Shown: positions 1-12,700, numbered from the stretch's first letter. The stretch is DNA of 64,000 nt from Stictocephala bisonia (GCA_035578905.1 JAQJVL010001212.1:124001-188000); one strand, 5' to 3'. A program made the numbers and translations. Notes: a model not told the origin generated them from the sequence alone.

Positions 1-239
1 ATAACCGAGACATTTATTGGCCGGTCTAATAAAACAATTACAGGTGTAATAAAACTCGATAAATCCGTAGCAAACAACCTACAATTTGAGGCGCCAGGAA
101 TCAATTAAGAAGTCCAGTTTGTTTACGATTGGCAGCAATGTGCCTGAGGCCCGGTGGAGATATACAGTACTGCCAACGTGCCGGAGGCCACTGGTTATAA
201 TTTCATAACTTATAACCCACCATATGATCTGATAACGTC

Positions 240-598
240 TCAATCTCGGCGGCTCGCGAGATATCTCTTCACACAAGACGGACGTGACTACAGTCTCACG
301 AGATATCTCTTCACACAAGACGGACGTGACTACAGTCTCAAGAGATATCTCTTCATACATGACGGACGTGACTATAGTCTCACGAGATATCTCTTCACAC
401 ACGACGGACGTGGCCTCAGTCTCACGAGATATCTCTTCACACACGACGGACGTGACTACAGTCTCAAGAGATATCTCTTCACACATGACGGACGTGACTA
501 TAGTCTCACGAGATACCTCTTCACACACGACGGACGTGACTTCAGTCTCACGAGATATCTCTTCTCACACGACAGACGTGGCTTCCCACGTACTCGTA
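240..598. repeat. 42-bp minisatellite, about 8 copies
   Basis: Head-to-tail units of 42 bp, each with the 10-bp palindrome GAGATATCTC followed by a CACACGACGGACGTGACT-like segment. Copies differ by a few substitutions and keep the length exactly. Because 42 is a multiple of 3, several frames on both strands stay open (up to 163 residues). These frames look like by-products, since no frame has a distinctive protein composition or any flanking gene structure. Confidence 0.93.
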
Positions 599-1095
599 GC
601 GGATATGGTGGAAAACTTTCTCCGGCTAAGATGTGGATGAAATAGTAATTACAGTCTAAAACATAAGAATGTCCTGTTTTAACAGGGCGATTCAAGCTGG
701 GAATGAGGACGTTGAAATATTTTTGGGGCCTTTTAGAAAAAACCCGCTATCAAATTTTACATTTACTTAGCCACACAACAAAATGTATGGAAAGCGGATA
801 AGAAAAATGAAAATATTAAATATTTGGCCCATAAACCCTGTTCTCTCAGACGCGACGGAACATGATGATGATGATGATAGTTTTGGAGCATGATGATAGG
901 TTTGCAAGCAAAGCCCAACTTCATGCTGGGCGAAACCTTTTGGGGGATAAACACAATAAGCAATAAGCATTTTTATTACCACAATTTATTTCTTACATTT
1001 CACAAATATGGTGGTTCGTTAATCAATATTAAAACTAGACAAGGGAATTCATGATAACTTATGATGAAATTCAATTTTATAAAATAGAATAATAT
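599..1095. other. Non-genic AT-rich stretch
   Basis: No supportable gene. It holds a short (ATG)n run near 863-880 and AT-rich sequence that may include the 3' untranslated tail of the LINE remnant that follows on the minus strand. Confidence 0.5.
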
Positions 1096-1449
1096 CTAAT
1101 AATTTAAGAATTTCTTCACTGAATATATCGCCTGTGTGACAAGTAAGGATTTAATCAGTTTTTTGAATTTGGCTAGTGACTGTTGTTTTTTTATTTCTAA
1201 AGGCAGTTTATTAAAAAGTCTCAAACCAGAATACAACGGACTTTTTTCAAAAGTAGTGGTTCTGTGCCGTAAGTAGCGCAAATCCTGTATGTGTCTTGTA
1301 TTGTGTCCGTGGAGGTCTCCCATGCGTTCCAAGTCATCGCGTTTTTTGAATGTAAGAACTAGAACTTCCTTTACGTATAGCGAGTGAGCTGTAAGAATTT
1401 TGTGTTTTCTGAAAAGATCTTTGCATGAGTGTCGTCGAGGGACAATCAC
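1096..1449 (-). pseudogene. LINE reverse-transcriptase polyprotein, C-terminal remnant
   Basis: A 117-residue minus-strand frame resembling the extreme C-terminus of jockey/CR1-type LINE ORF2 proteins. It shows the sequence GHNTRH, then a basic stretch, then YSGLRLFNKLP, then a lysine-rich FKKLIKSLL end. This is the tail that normally follows the reverse transcriptase domain. The RT catalytic region is absent upstream (1450-2000), so this is a 5'-truncated copy. Its first codons (MIVPRRHSCKDLF) lie in the same conserved tail. Not a host gene. The clade is not assigned. Confidence 0.75.
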
Positions 1450-2014
1450 TATAAATAAGCATTGCTTTGTAGATCAATGTGTGGATTTTTTTATATTTTC
1501 TTTTGCATTTGGTTCATTCAAAGCGAATTAAGAAGAATTTTATATTTTAAAATGTTCAGTCACAATCAACCATCAATTTAATACAGTAATGTAAATTGAA
1601 TTATTTAAAATCTTTTTTTGAAGTTTTCCAAAAATCTCCATAAAATTGTAATACAGATTTGTAATATAGTATTTTGGTAGTTTTTAAATATACTGTACAG
1701 TTTTGACGTTTAGTTCATTAATAATAATCACTTAACCTTATGTGCTGTAAAAACGTAACTAATATTTTTTTTTTATGGATCCAGTTTCGAATTATATTTC
1801 TCAGAAAGCACCGCAGTTTACGATTACCTTATTAAAAATACACCTTTCCTATAATGAAATGTTGCACTTTACATAGTTTGTACATAATCAAAACAAGCTA
1901 CTTAAAAGATTAGATTTGCTACTTTAAACTGTCTTGTATCTTACTATCCAAGAAACACTTAAGTACCTCACACTTTATATATTAACCAACTAAAATTAAT
2001 ACATATTTGCCCAT
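1450..2014. other. Non-genic AT-rich stretch
   Basis: AT-rich sequence with no open frame, structural RNA or recognisable repeat that I could support. Confidence 0.5.
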
Positions 2015-2245
2015 GAGCCAGTGGCCGAGCTGTCTAAGGCGTCAGGATTTTGAGCTTGGGTTAGAGATAGAGCTGGTTTGAATTCCGGCCTGGACTGGAA
2101 GTATTTATCAAATAATCACCTTCTACTGTACTGGTTCACCCCCTTACTATGTCTGAATAAGTTCCTCGCACAGATCAATAGTCTATGAGGAATGTGCAGA
2201 GCAGAGTTAAGAAGGAGATCGGTATCCCTTAAAAAAGAATAACTC
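2015..2245 (+). mobile_element. tRNA-derived SINE, copy 1
   Basis: The head resembles a Leu/Ser-type tRNA gene. It has an A-box-like GTGGCCGAGCTGTCTAAGGC and a B-box-like GGTTTGAATTCC, followed by a non-tRNA body containing CTTCTACTGTACTGGTTCACC, then CTCGCACAGATCAATAGTC, then a GGAGATCGG segment before an A-rich end. The same head and body recur at 28129-28362 (same strand) and 13288-13535 (opposite strand), which defines the family. It would be transcribed by RNA polymerase III and mobilised by a partner LINE; that is inferred from SINE biology. Confidence 0.85.
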
Positions 2246-3360
2246 ATATGATTTACAAAATATAGCATGACAAATAGTTTATGGACTTTTATTCACGCCT
2301 TGGTTATGGCAAAGTGTAAAGTAACAGTTATAAATAAAGAAAAGGGACAGAATGCTTAAATCAGGCTACAGAAGAACGGGTGAAACTATCTTAAACGAAA
2401 GGTTTTCTAGAATTTCTTCAGATGTAAATTGATTCGCGAAGTTGACGGGAAATGGCAGAACTGTGAGGAATGGTTGATTTACTCTCTCACGGGCGTGTGG
2501 GGCGGTCGTCGTATGAAATATTGAACGTACAGTATGTGACTGGAGTTCCAGCGAGACCACCAAGTTTAGTGACTCAACTGGTTACGTCACAGAACCTCCA
2601 GTGATAACATCTTTGCAGCCAGACACTTGCGAGTCGAGGACGTTTTCATTAAAAATAATTGTTAACACACGATATTTTAGGAAAGACTAGTACGTATTAT
2701 TTAAAATATGCAGGCTTTTTACATTGCGTGAATATGAATTAAGAAATCGATTTACAATCTCTCTGGTCCTGTAATCGAAAACTTCATAATTTGAAAAGAA
2801 TTTTCAGTTCGATCCCAATGAGAGCATAATGAATGTTGAAATCAATCAGCTGACAACCACCGGCTGTTAATTTGTCATTGGTCTATTTTCTAAGTAATAG
2901 TCGGCTATAGTTTGTAAGATTTAGGACATTAGCTCATCTACACTCACAAAAATCATTAAAAAATCCACATTCCCCATATCTTGATGATTGGCGTTACAAA
3001 AATAAATAAAATGAAGAATATAGTTAAGATTGTAGTATATAGTATGTACACATCCTACAATAATTGTGAAACACTTTAATATGTCTTAGAATAAGACTTG
3101 CTTTTGTGATAAGGGGTTTCGACTGAAGACGGAACAGATTAAAATTTGAAACTTTGAGAATCGGTTGTCAGTAGCATGAATAGTAAATGTACACGATCAT
3201 TTTTTTTTCTTATCATTCCTGCAAATTTCTCATCAAAAACATTTATTTTCACTTCCACGTCTTCAGAAATAGTTTTTTCCCAGGGAGATCTCGAAAGACC
3301 CTATGTACCAGTTATTTAAAAAAAAACCCACAGCACCAATTAACGATTGATCTGACCATA
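2246..3360. other. Non-genic stretch with a short repeated segment
   Basis: No gene supported. Positions 2634-2690 (GAGGACGTTTTCATTAA and on through TTGTTAACACACGAT) recur with few changes at 3600-3656, just after the foldback element. This suggests a pre-existing dispersed repeat or a local duplication. Confidence 0.5.
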
Positions 3361-3595
3361 GGCAATGACTACAAATACACTAAGACGAAAAGTAGCCATG
3401 TTAAAATTTCAGACCAGTCGTCCAGGTAGAAACTCGACTTTACGCAAACGGCCACTAGGAGGCACGAGCGCTCGCCCGCCTGCTCCCTGTCTTTCGGAGC
3501 AGCGCTCGTAACGGCTGTTTGCGTAAGCTTCCCTCCCGCTTGTCTGAAAAATTCCCATAAGAACTTTTCGTCTTAGTGTATTTGTAGTCATTGCC
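3361..3595. mobile_element. 235-bp foldback/MITE-like element
   Basis: Begins GGCAATGACTACAAATACAC and ends with its exact reverse complement. The perfect terminal inverted repeat is 33 bp, and the complementarity continues imperfectly inward. An inner pair (TTACGCAAAC near 3440, GTTTGCGTAA near 3520) and an ACGAGCGCT / AGCGCTCGT pair also face each other, so the whole element can fold into one long hairpin. The centre is GC-rich, unlike the surroundings. ATA flanks both ends and may be the target duplication. It encodes no protein and would have needed a transposase in trans. Confidence 0.8.
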
Positions 3596-3599
3596 ATAG

Positions 3600-4170
3600 G
3601 GTCGAGCACGTTTTCATTAACGATAATTGTTAACACACGATGTGTTCGGAAAGAATTGGCACAAACTTTTAGCCATATTAAACACTAAAAAAATAAAAAC
3701 TTTAAAAATTACCAGTTTGATTCCCAAATAGGTTGTTTTGCCATAGCTCAAAAACTAGTAAACTTAGAGACATGCAGTTTTTACTAAAATATTTTAAATT
3801 GTAATTTACATCTTTCCTGAAAATTTAATCAAAATCGTTATAACCGTGTTGGAGAAAATTCCATTTTTGATATGTTTTTGCCCATAAAAAACTAAAATTT
3901 GAAAAAGTGAAAAATGGTCTGGATGTATTGGATAAATAAACCTACATAACACATTTCATAAAAATTGATCCATCTGTTTAGTCTCCAGCAAACTGCACAT
4001 ACACACAGACAGACACACATACGGACAGGCAATAAAAATGTTTCTCGAAAAACCAATTTTTTTATTCAAGGGACCCTAAAATGGATTTTTAGACCAACTT
4101 GTAAAAAAAAATTTGTTACGATCACAATACTTTCTCTTTCCTAACGCATATGGGAGAAAGTAAAAAGTGA
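3600..4170. repeat. Dispersed repeat family A, copy 1
   Basis: Aligns by eye with 33420-33950 in the same orientation. Shared landmarks are GATTCCCAAATA near 3720, GCACATACACACAGACAGAC near 3995, and a terminal CTTTCTC...GAGAAAG inverted pair separated by 17 nt around CTAACGCAT. The copies are clearly diverged. The family is not identified. The conserved hairpin near one end is the best clue to its class. Confidence 0.7.
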
Positions 4171-4611
4171 AATAGTGTTGGTTTTTGAAACACGAGCGAA
4201 GTTGTCTAACCTGACGTTCGTGCCAGACGCCAGATTCCAAAAGTGGTGTTTTCGGGCGACGACGTTTAGGCGGGGTTATTTTCATCGCCTTTAAGTAAAC
4301 AAAAGGGCCACATATTGATTGAGGGTGTCTAACCTTCTATTAGAGCGGAGTATATGGCGCCACCTGACAACGTGTGTGGCCTCCATTGTTACTGTTGTAG
4401 ACCTCTATTAATGATTAATAAACAATTAGCGGCCGCGGCCTTAGATCAGGTAATAGGCTATTGTGGTCGTATGTTAATCAAACAGGTTTGCACTCCGCGC
4501 ATTGTCACAAGATTAATGAAAAACAATAGCGTTGGTTATTGTTGGCGAAATAAATGCTTTGTTTGGTCTATGTAAAAGGCTGCTTTTATCTTCTTTATTA
4601 GGTAATTATAG
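4171..4611. other. Non-genic stretch
   Basis: Mixed composition, including a GGCCGCGGCC patch near 4431. Short open frames (for example 4354-4575) show no recognisable protein features and are not called. Confidence 0.4.
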
Positions 4612-5260
4612 AAGAAATTGCTTGACACGTAATTTTAATTGGAAATATTTTTGTAAAATATTGTGAAAGCACGATTGGTCGGTAGTTTTTAACGATACTT
4701 TGTGATTTTAGTGACAAGTTATACGTTTATTGCAACTATTTTTCACTTTTAAATAAATTAAAATCATATTTCATCAGGTCATTTTACTAATTTACCATAA
4801 ATGGACTTTCGTGAATACGTGAAAAATCAATTAAAATTAATAATTTATGATTTAAAAGTAACCATAATATATCTTTTGTTACCTTGGTTTATTTTCTTAG
4901 GCACATTAGTTGTGAGTAATTTGTTGATTATAAAGTTGTACAAATGTACGTGGTTTCTACTTTTATGCTGTCTATTACATGACTAATAAGAAATTGCGAA
5001 ATACGTAATTTTAGTTAGAACTATTTTTGTAAAATGGTGTAAAAGACCGCTTGGTCGGTAGTTTTTAGCGATATTTGGTGATTTCAGTGGAAGCGACAAC
5101 TTATATTAGGCTGTTACGTTTATTACAAATAGGACCTACTCAAGTTAAACAAATTCAAATCATAGGCCTGATTTTGTCAGGGTTTTTGTATTAATTTACC
5201 AAAAAATAGGCTGACGTGATTATGCGAAAAAATGAATTAAACTTTTGAGTTCAAAATTAT
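4612..5260. repeat. Diverged direct duplication, about 260-bp units
   Basis: Segment 4612-4870 aligns with 4987-5260. Both carry AGAAATTGC, then ACGTAATTTTA, then ATTTTTGTAAAAT, then GGTCGGTAGTTTTTA, then ACGTTTATT and a weakly conserved AT-rich tail. About 115 bp lies between the copies. Divergence is high, so this is an old tandem duplication or two copies of one AT-rich element. The 61-residue frame 4801-4986 bridges copy and spacer and is not supported as a gene. Confidence 0.6.
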
Positions 5261-6229
5261 TAACAAAATACTTTAAAAATAACCACAGAATCAGTTGTAA
5301 AATTTTAATTTAGTTATGTGCATATTTTTATTAAACAGCTGAACAAAATTAACGTGGTTCCACTGTCAAATTTTCATTGAAATTCTTGCTTATTCGAGGA
5401 CAACTATCCTACTGCTTAATATATAATTTATTTGTAATATTTTCTTAACTAGCACATTACGTATTGGTGGAATACAGTAGAAGTGAAGTCCTCTGATCTG
5501 AGGAAGGTAAACTGGTCACAATAATATTTTATATTGTAATAAATTTGTGTTCTGTAAAGTTCACTTAGAAAGCATTTATTTATTTGTTCCGCTCTTAATT
5601 TAGAGCAGCAACAATTTCAATTATATCATTAGAGTACTTTATATAGGCTGTTGATGATCTTAAAATAACACGGTGATACTTTTTTTGCAATATATGTCAT
5701 GATTGTATGTTTCATTTACAGTCAGTCCATTGAGAACCCAATCAAATATACTTAATTAAATATAGATACAGAACAACTTAGGTTGAGAACTATTTTGCCA
5801 TATTTATTGTTATATATTTTTTCGCAATGCTCTTAATCCGGACATTTCTTCTGTGGCAACGTCTTGTGCTTTATGTGTGAAGCATCATTGAACGAATAGA
5901 AGGAATCTAGGCCGCATTGAATCAAATTGAGAACATTTATTTATAAAAAATTTAATTTTAACCAGATTGGTGTAACAGCATAAATAAGGCTTACAAAGAC
6001 AAGCCAATGGATGTTTTGGGGACGCAAGGGTTTTATTACTGGTATTAAAAAAGAGGCAAGTTATTGAAGGACGTTTTAACCGTAGGAAAGCTGAAACTAA
6101 CCCGTTCAAAGTGGTCATTAATTTCATAGACCAGCTTTCTTTTCATTAACATAGTCGTAACTGCACCAAACCCATATTTATAATATATTGCCAACCTTTC
6201 TCTCACTATAGACTGTGTGAAGACGTAGC
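5261..6229. other. Non-genic AT-rich stretch
   Basis: No gene or repeat supported. Confidence 0.5.
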
Positions 6230-6605
6230 AATGGTTTAAGTGAGTGAAGACGTAGCAATGGTTTAAGTGAGTGAAGACGTAGCCATTGTATAATGAGTGA
6301 GGACGTAGCAATGGTTTAAGTGAGTGAAGACGTAGCCATTGTATAATGAGTGAGGACGTAGCAATGGTTTAAGTGAGTGAAGACGTAGCCATTGTATAAT
6401 GAGTGAGGACGTAGCAATGGTTTAAGTGAGTGAAGACGTAGCCATTGTATAATGAGTGAGGACGTAGCAATGGTTTAAGTGAGTGAAGACGTAGCCATTG
6501 TATAATGAGTGAGGACGTAGCAATGGTTTAAGTGAGTGAAGACGTAGCCATTGTATAATGAGTGAGGACGTAGCAATGGAACAATATGTGAGGACCTAGC
6601 AATGG
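6230..6605. repeat. 53-bp minisatellite
   Basis: At least six units of 53 bp. Each is built of two related halves, GAGTGAGGACGTAGCAATGG plus TTTAA, and GTGAGTGAAGACGTAGCC plus ATTGTATAAT. Copies 6301, 6354 and 6407 are exactly 53 bp apart. The half-unit is related to the cores of the next two arrays. Confidence 0.92.
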
Positions 6606-7115
6606 TTAATGATGGAGGAATTGCCAATGGTTTAATTGGTTGAAGGTATAGCGATGATTTTACTGTGTTAGGACATAGTGTTAGCAATGATTTTACTGTG
6701 TTAGGACGTAGTATTAGCAATGATTTTCTGTGTTAGGACCTAGTGATAGCAATGATTTTACTGTGTTAGGACGTAGTATTAGCAATGATTTACTGTGTTA
6801 GGACGTAGTATTAGCAATGATTTTCTGTGTTAGGACCTAGTGATAGCAATGATTTTACTGTGTTAGGATATAGTGTTAGCAATGTGTTTACTGTGTTAGA
6901 ACCTAGTGTTAGCAATGTTTTTACTGTGTTAGGACCTAGTGTTAGCAATGTTTTTACTGTGTTATGACCTAGTGTTAGCAATGTTTTTACTGTGTTAGGA
7001 CCTAGTGTTAGCAATGTTTTTACTGTGTTAGGACCTAGTGTTAGCAATGTTTTTACTGTGTTAGGACCTAGTGTTAGCAATGTTTTTACTGTATTAAGAC
7101 ATAGAGATGGTTTTA
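6606..7115. repeat. 33-bp minisatellite
   Basis: Units of 33 bp around GTGTTAGGACCTAGTGTTAG with a T-rich joint. The first part (6640-6880) is less regular and the last seven units are nearly identical. The 89-residue minus-strand frame (an 11-residue repeat) follows from the unit being a multiple of 3 and is not called as a gene. Confidence 0.92.
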
Positions 7116-8440
7116 TTGAGTGAAGACCATAAACTGGTTTTTAATACGCGTATGTTTTAAGGCCTACCAATGGTTTAATGGCTGGACCTATCAATTGTTT
7201 AATGTGTGAGGACTAGCAATGGTTTTGTGTGTTAGGGACCTAGCGATGGTTTTATGTGTTAGGGACCTAGCGATTGTTTTATGTGTTAGGGACCTAGCGG
7301 TGGTTTTATGTGTTAGGGACCTAGCGGTGGTTTTATGTGTTAGGGATCTAGCGGTGGTTTTATGTGTTAGGGACCTAGCGATTGTTTTATGTGTTAGGTA
7401 CCTAGCGATTGTTTTATGTGTTAGGGACCTAGCGATTGTTTTATGTGTTAGGGACCTAGCGATTGTTTTATGTGTTAGGTACCTAGCGATTGTTTTATGT
7501 GTTAGGGACCTAGCGATTGTTTTATGTGTTAGGGACCTAGCGATTGTTTTATGTGTTAGGGACCTAGAGGTGGTTTTATGTGTTAGGGACCTAGCGATTG
7601 TTTTATGTGTTAGGGACCTAGCGATTGTTTTATGTGTTAGGGACCTAGCGATTGTTTTATGTGTTAGGGACCTAGCGGTGGTTTTATGTGTTAGGGACCT
7701 AGCGGTGGTTTTATGTGTTAGGGACCTAGGGATTGTTTTATGTGTTAGGGACCTAGCGATTGTTTTGTGTGTTAGGGACCTAGCGATTGTTTTATGTGTT
7801 AGGGACCTAGCGATTGTTTTATGTGTTAGGAACCTAGCAATTGTTTTATGTGTTAGGGCCCTAGCGGTGGTTTTATGTGTTAGGGACCTAGCGATTGTTT
7901 TATGTGTTAGGGACCTAGCGATTGTTTTATGTGTTAGGGACCTAGCGATTGTTTTATGTGTTAGGGCCCTAGCGGTGGTTTTATGTGTTAGGGCCCTAGC
8001 GGTGGTTTTATGTGTTAGGGACCTAGCGATTGTTTTATGTGTTAGGGACCTAGCGATTGTTTTATGTGTTAGGGACCTAGCGATTGTTTTATGTGTTAGG
8101 GACCTAGCGAATGTTTTATGTGTTAGGGCCCTAGCGGTGGTTTTAGTATATGTATCCCTAGCAATAGTTTTAGTGTGTGAAGATCTAGCAATGGTTTAAT
8201 GAGTGAGGACTAGCAGTTATTTTTATATGTGAGGACCGAGCAATTTTTTAATAATTGAGGACCTAGCAATGAGTTAAGACTAGCAATGGTTATAATATGT
8301 GAGGACTTAACAATGATTTTAAGTGTTAGGACCTAGCCGCGATGGCGTAAGTATATGAAGACCTCGCAATGGTTTTGTGATTGAGGACCAAGCAATAGTT
8401 TTATTGTATGGGGCCTCGCAATGATTAAGTAAGTAATGAT
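7116..8440. repeat. 27-bp minisatellite with degenerate flanks
   Basis: About 35 near-identical 27-bp units (GTTTTATGTGTTAGGGACC plus TAGCGATT) occupy roughly 7219-8150. Degenerate single units lie at 7116-7218 and 8151-8440, giving a homogenised centre with decayed edges. Variation is confined to a few sites (GATT/GGTG, GGGACC/GGGCCC). The 326-residue plus-strand frame is a 9-residue repetition and an artefact of unit length. Confidence 0.95.
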
Positions 8441-9179
8441 GATTTTGGTATGTGAAGATATACTCCTTAGTAGTGGATGATACTTTTACCAGTTTTAATT
8501 ATTTACTAATTTACTCTAATTTAAAATGGTTAGAAGTGTAGCAGGGTATTCGGAAGAATAAGAAACAAAGAAACAAGCGTTGGTGGTAAATGAATGAAGG
8601 CCAAACACCTGTTTAAATGAACAGCCCTAACACCATTATTTATTTACAGACATAATTTCAATGCAGACAACTGAACCACCCAGCCAATTCACACCCAACT
8701 ATAAATTCGATATTTTGTCTTTCACTATTTAATCGTTTTAATTTGTTTATCCCTATAATTAGGTTTATTATAATGTTAATATTGGACTGTGCAAGATTCA
8801 TTTCTTAAACCGGTTTAGCTACAAAAGTTCCAATATGTGACAACAGTTAACGTAAGAACGAAAAGTGTGATTTCAAAAGATGGTTACTTTTTTAGTCAAG
8901 CTCTTCTGTACTTTGACGAGAGGTGTAATTACAAAGTTGACATTTGATATTCAAGTAAACATCGTCAAAAACAAATTAATAAACTACTCATACCTGGCTG
9001 TAATGTATCCGGAGACCAATAAATCAAGATGGCAATTCTCTATCGTGGCGGCCAATTATTTGACCAAGCGGTGGACATTGATAAATAAATAGACCTGCGA
9101 ATCAATGGGCAACATTAATCTATGGGCTGCAGTGTAATTAATTATTATACACCACAATGGCACGCGACGATTGAAATAA
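8441..9179. other. Non-genic stretch
   Basis: No gene supported. Short frames at 8880 and 9122 lack recognisable features. Confidence 0.45.
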
Positions 9180-9765
9180 TAACAGTGGAGGAACCGGTTT
9201 GTTCTGAGCCGACCTTTAATAGTGGCGCTCCCTGCTCTGGATCGCCTCTACACTCGCCTGCTCCCCTGATAACTTATCAAATTGTCCTCCTCTACTCTTT
9301 ACAGCGAGTGATTCCGGATCGCTGCACTCGCCTGCTCCCCTGATAAACTTATCATATTGTCCTCCTCTACTCTTTACAGCGAGTGATTCCGGATCGCTGC
9401 ACTCGCCTGCTCCCCTGATAACTTATAATATTGTCGTCCTCTACTCTTTAAAGAGAGTGATTCCGGATCACTCTACACTCGCCTGCTCCCCTGATAACTT
9501 ATCATATTGCTCTCCTCTACTCTTTAAAGATAGTGATTCCGGTTCGCTCTACACTCGCCTGCTCCCCTGATAACTTATCATATTGTCCTCCTCTATTCAT
9601 TGAAGAGAGTGATTCCGGATCACTGCAAACACCTGCTCCCCTGATAACTTATCAAATTGTCATCTTCTCTACTTTAAAAGAGAGAATCCATCACTAAACC
9701 CACGTGCTCCCTTGATTTGCTTATCAGTTATCCTGTCCCAACTTTGAGAAGAGTGAACCTAAACA
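9180..9765. repeat. 74-76-bp tandem repeat, about 7 copies
   Basis: Copies of CTCGCCTGCTCCCCTGATAA start near 9253, 9327, 9402, 9478, 9554 and 9629, with a degenerate one near 9701. Each includes the near-palindrome TGATAACTTATCA and GAGTGATTCCGGATC. Spacing varies by 1-2 bp and the array decays towards its right end. Confidence 0.9.
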
Positions 9766-12700
9766 AATACTCCTGGAATGAGGATACAGTCATGTTATCT
9801 TGCACCATAAATTATTTTTTTGCCTGAAGGACAACGTAACATATGTGTATGTTTAGAAAGGTATGATATAAAATGTCTCACAGTAAGATAGCATGAAACG
9901 AAGTTCTATATTATATTTTCAAATATGTCAAACCATTAAGGCATAGTAGGAGGTATCATATAGATGGACTCAACTATTTGTCATTTTTTCTATTTTTAAT
10001 CATCCATAAACATTTTACCTAATGAAGTCAGGTTTATCTTGTAACCCAATCATTTGGCAAGTTATGAGTTTGTTTGTGCCATGATTAAACCCAATTGTAA
10101 GGGTTGATCACAATAATATGTTGCGTGTATTTACTTCACATAAAACCCTATGTACCTATATGTAATGTTTGTTCGCGTTAAGTTCCTATCTAAAATTGAG
10201 GTCATTAGTAAGGAAATGCCTTACGATTTTCATGTATAGGCAACACCTGCATTACGTTCAAGTTGTGACATTGCGTTTAAGTATAGCAGATTATCGCACG
10301 GGAAAAATGAAGAATGAGAGAAGATTGGCTTGACTGTGCAAGAATCTCATTTGAGTGAAACCCATTCTTAACTTATTTGTTAATAAACTAATGTTTATTA
10401 TTCGATAACTTATTAGGTGTTTTAATTTTTTTCAGTCGCATATAATATTTTTTTATTTTTTAACTTCACTTATATAAATCGGTGAAGTTTAATATAAATA
10501 TAAATTGGTAGATTTAACCAAACTATTATCGATCCTCAATTATGAGATGCTGACGAACTATCGACTTATAAACTGTCTTAAAAATTGATTTAGCGAATTT
10601 TCATCCTATTTTAAAACTGTAATTCGCCTCATATTACAGATTAAACAATAGCATTGCACAAGCACTCCTGTGTTTTGTACGATTTAAAACAGATGTAGAT
10701 GCCCTTTTAGTGAACGACTTGTGGTGCGCTTTGAAAGATTACACTCAGTTTAACGGATCTCTGTCTTGACTTGTGTGCGCTTGAAGCATTTTGAGTAAGA
10801 CACTGACGCGCGGTTTTACCAATAGAGCATGGGATCAGACAATCTACAACAATCTATAAACAACGTAAGAATTGAAAAATATACGACAATCTAAACGATC
10901 TGAAAATCCGCGATCATAAAATGTGTATTCGTTCGTAAATTCATATATTTGAACAATCATGTTTGTGATAAATGACTGAAAGGTAACAAACATGATGATA
11001 TTGTTGAGGCTGGCTAATATCATCACGCCATTGGTCGTAGGAGTTCTAGTTCCTGTTCATAGTTCTAACACTTGCCGAGCACTTGAAGTGCACTCACTCC
11101 TTTACTCTCGTCAGTAGTTATTTTCGAATTATAAAAACTTTTGTTGTAGAAAGGTAGTTATGGCTGTAAGAGGATGGCCATATATATCCTTCATAAATAA
11201 TAATATATATATTAATGGATTTTCCTTACAATTCTCAAAATTACATCGCATAATGGGATCAAAACATAAACAAAACAACATCATAGTCAAAATATAAATA
11301 TATGAATTTCTGCCTCTTCTAATATAAATTATACTTTCAAACATACATTTACAATCAAATTCTCGTTCGTTTGCTTAAGCTTCCTCTCTAAGGTGGTTTT
11401 TTTCCATAATACCATACCACCGCTGGAAAGTCGACAGCCCCAGAAAGCCCTTATCTAATAGTAGACACAATTTTGCCGCCAGCGAGCTAAAACGCGCTTT
11501 TCTATTTCATCTACACGGTTCATCTTTTTACTTATAATAAGTTATGTGAGCATTATATAACTATTAGAGGCCTAAAATAGTGGACTATAAGTTGATAATG
11601 TGAGTTTTGTAATTTAATTTGTCAAGTCACATTTAAAGTTTCACATATTTGACAGCAACCAAATTATATAAATACTAATTTTTTACAACAACCAAGTTAT
11701 GGTCCACTGGAACAGTTCTTCGCATATCAAATGACACTTCAAGTGTTACGGACCGACTCGCTGAAATACAAATCCATATTTTTGTTGTTTTCGTGGAGAG
11801 AAACGGCCACCTTAAGTTCCTCTGGGATGAGTTTTTAATTTCAGTTATTTCCGAATATATGACAAGAACTCGTCAACGTTACAAAAAATTAGAAAAACAC
11901 CTAAAGGCAAACTTTTAAGTATTTTACAAAGTTTAAATTGAAAAATTTTAATATTTAGTTTAAATTGAATGAAAGTTGAAAATTAAAATTTTAGTTTTTT
12001 AGTTAAAACATTACGTGTCGGTAGGAATAAAACACATTACAAAGTGAACGTGACATATTACTAATTTACTACAATATAAGTACAAATTATCGATTGATCG
12101 ATTTTAGTAAACCGCGTTTACCCTCTTCAGACACAGGGGACCATTCACTTACTTAGTAATAAAACGATAATAATGTTTAAAATAGTAAATAATGTTGTCT
12201 GACGTTCACTTGTGTTGAATTAAAATATAAAAAAATTTAAACAATAACTCCTTTTATTTAGTTTTGAAAGTTGAAAATAATCAGGACGGATTCTAAAGTT
12301 TTTATATGAGAAGTATTCTTTTTTTATTTGTCATTTTTTCTTCTAGATGTGTTATCTAAATCTACAAGTATTTCAGATACATCTAAGAAGTAATGTACAA
12401 TGTTGGGGGGTTTCAGGGTCAAATGAAAAGTATCCATGTTATTATTCAGTTTTTTTTCTTAATTATTACTGATGTACCCAAATAATTGTATATTTGAAAC
12501 GAGTATAAATATTTTCTTAATAAAAATTTAACCTGACCTAGATATATTGTGTATGACACGTTGTAACATCAATTTAATGTAAGATTTGCATTTAATTTTT
12601 ACACTTCAGTTCTAAAGTTAATATGTGTGAAATGGAACCAAAGTAATGGCGTGGTTGTCAAGAGAACGTATAAACATAAATCATAACAGAATGTTATTGC

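Noticed and set aside
4801..4986. 61-residue hydrophobic protein
   Set aside because: AT-rich frame bridging one copy of a diverged duplication and its spacer; the other copy does not preserve it.
7219..8199. 326-residue open frame
   Set aside because: It is a 9-residue repetition of a 27-bp minisatellite. Open frames appear whenever the unit is a multiple of three, and there is no non-repeat coding part.
11390..11815. DNA transposon bounded by AAGGTGG / CCACCTT
   Set aside because: The matching ends are only about 7 bp and no target duplication was found, so it is not distinguishable from chance.
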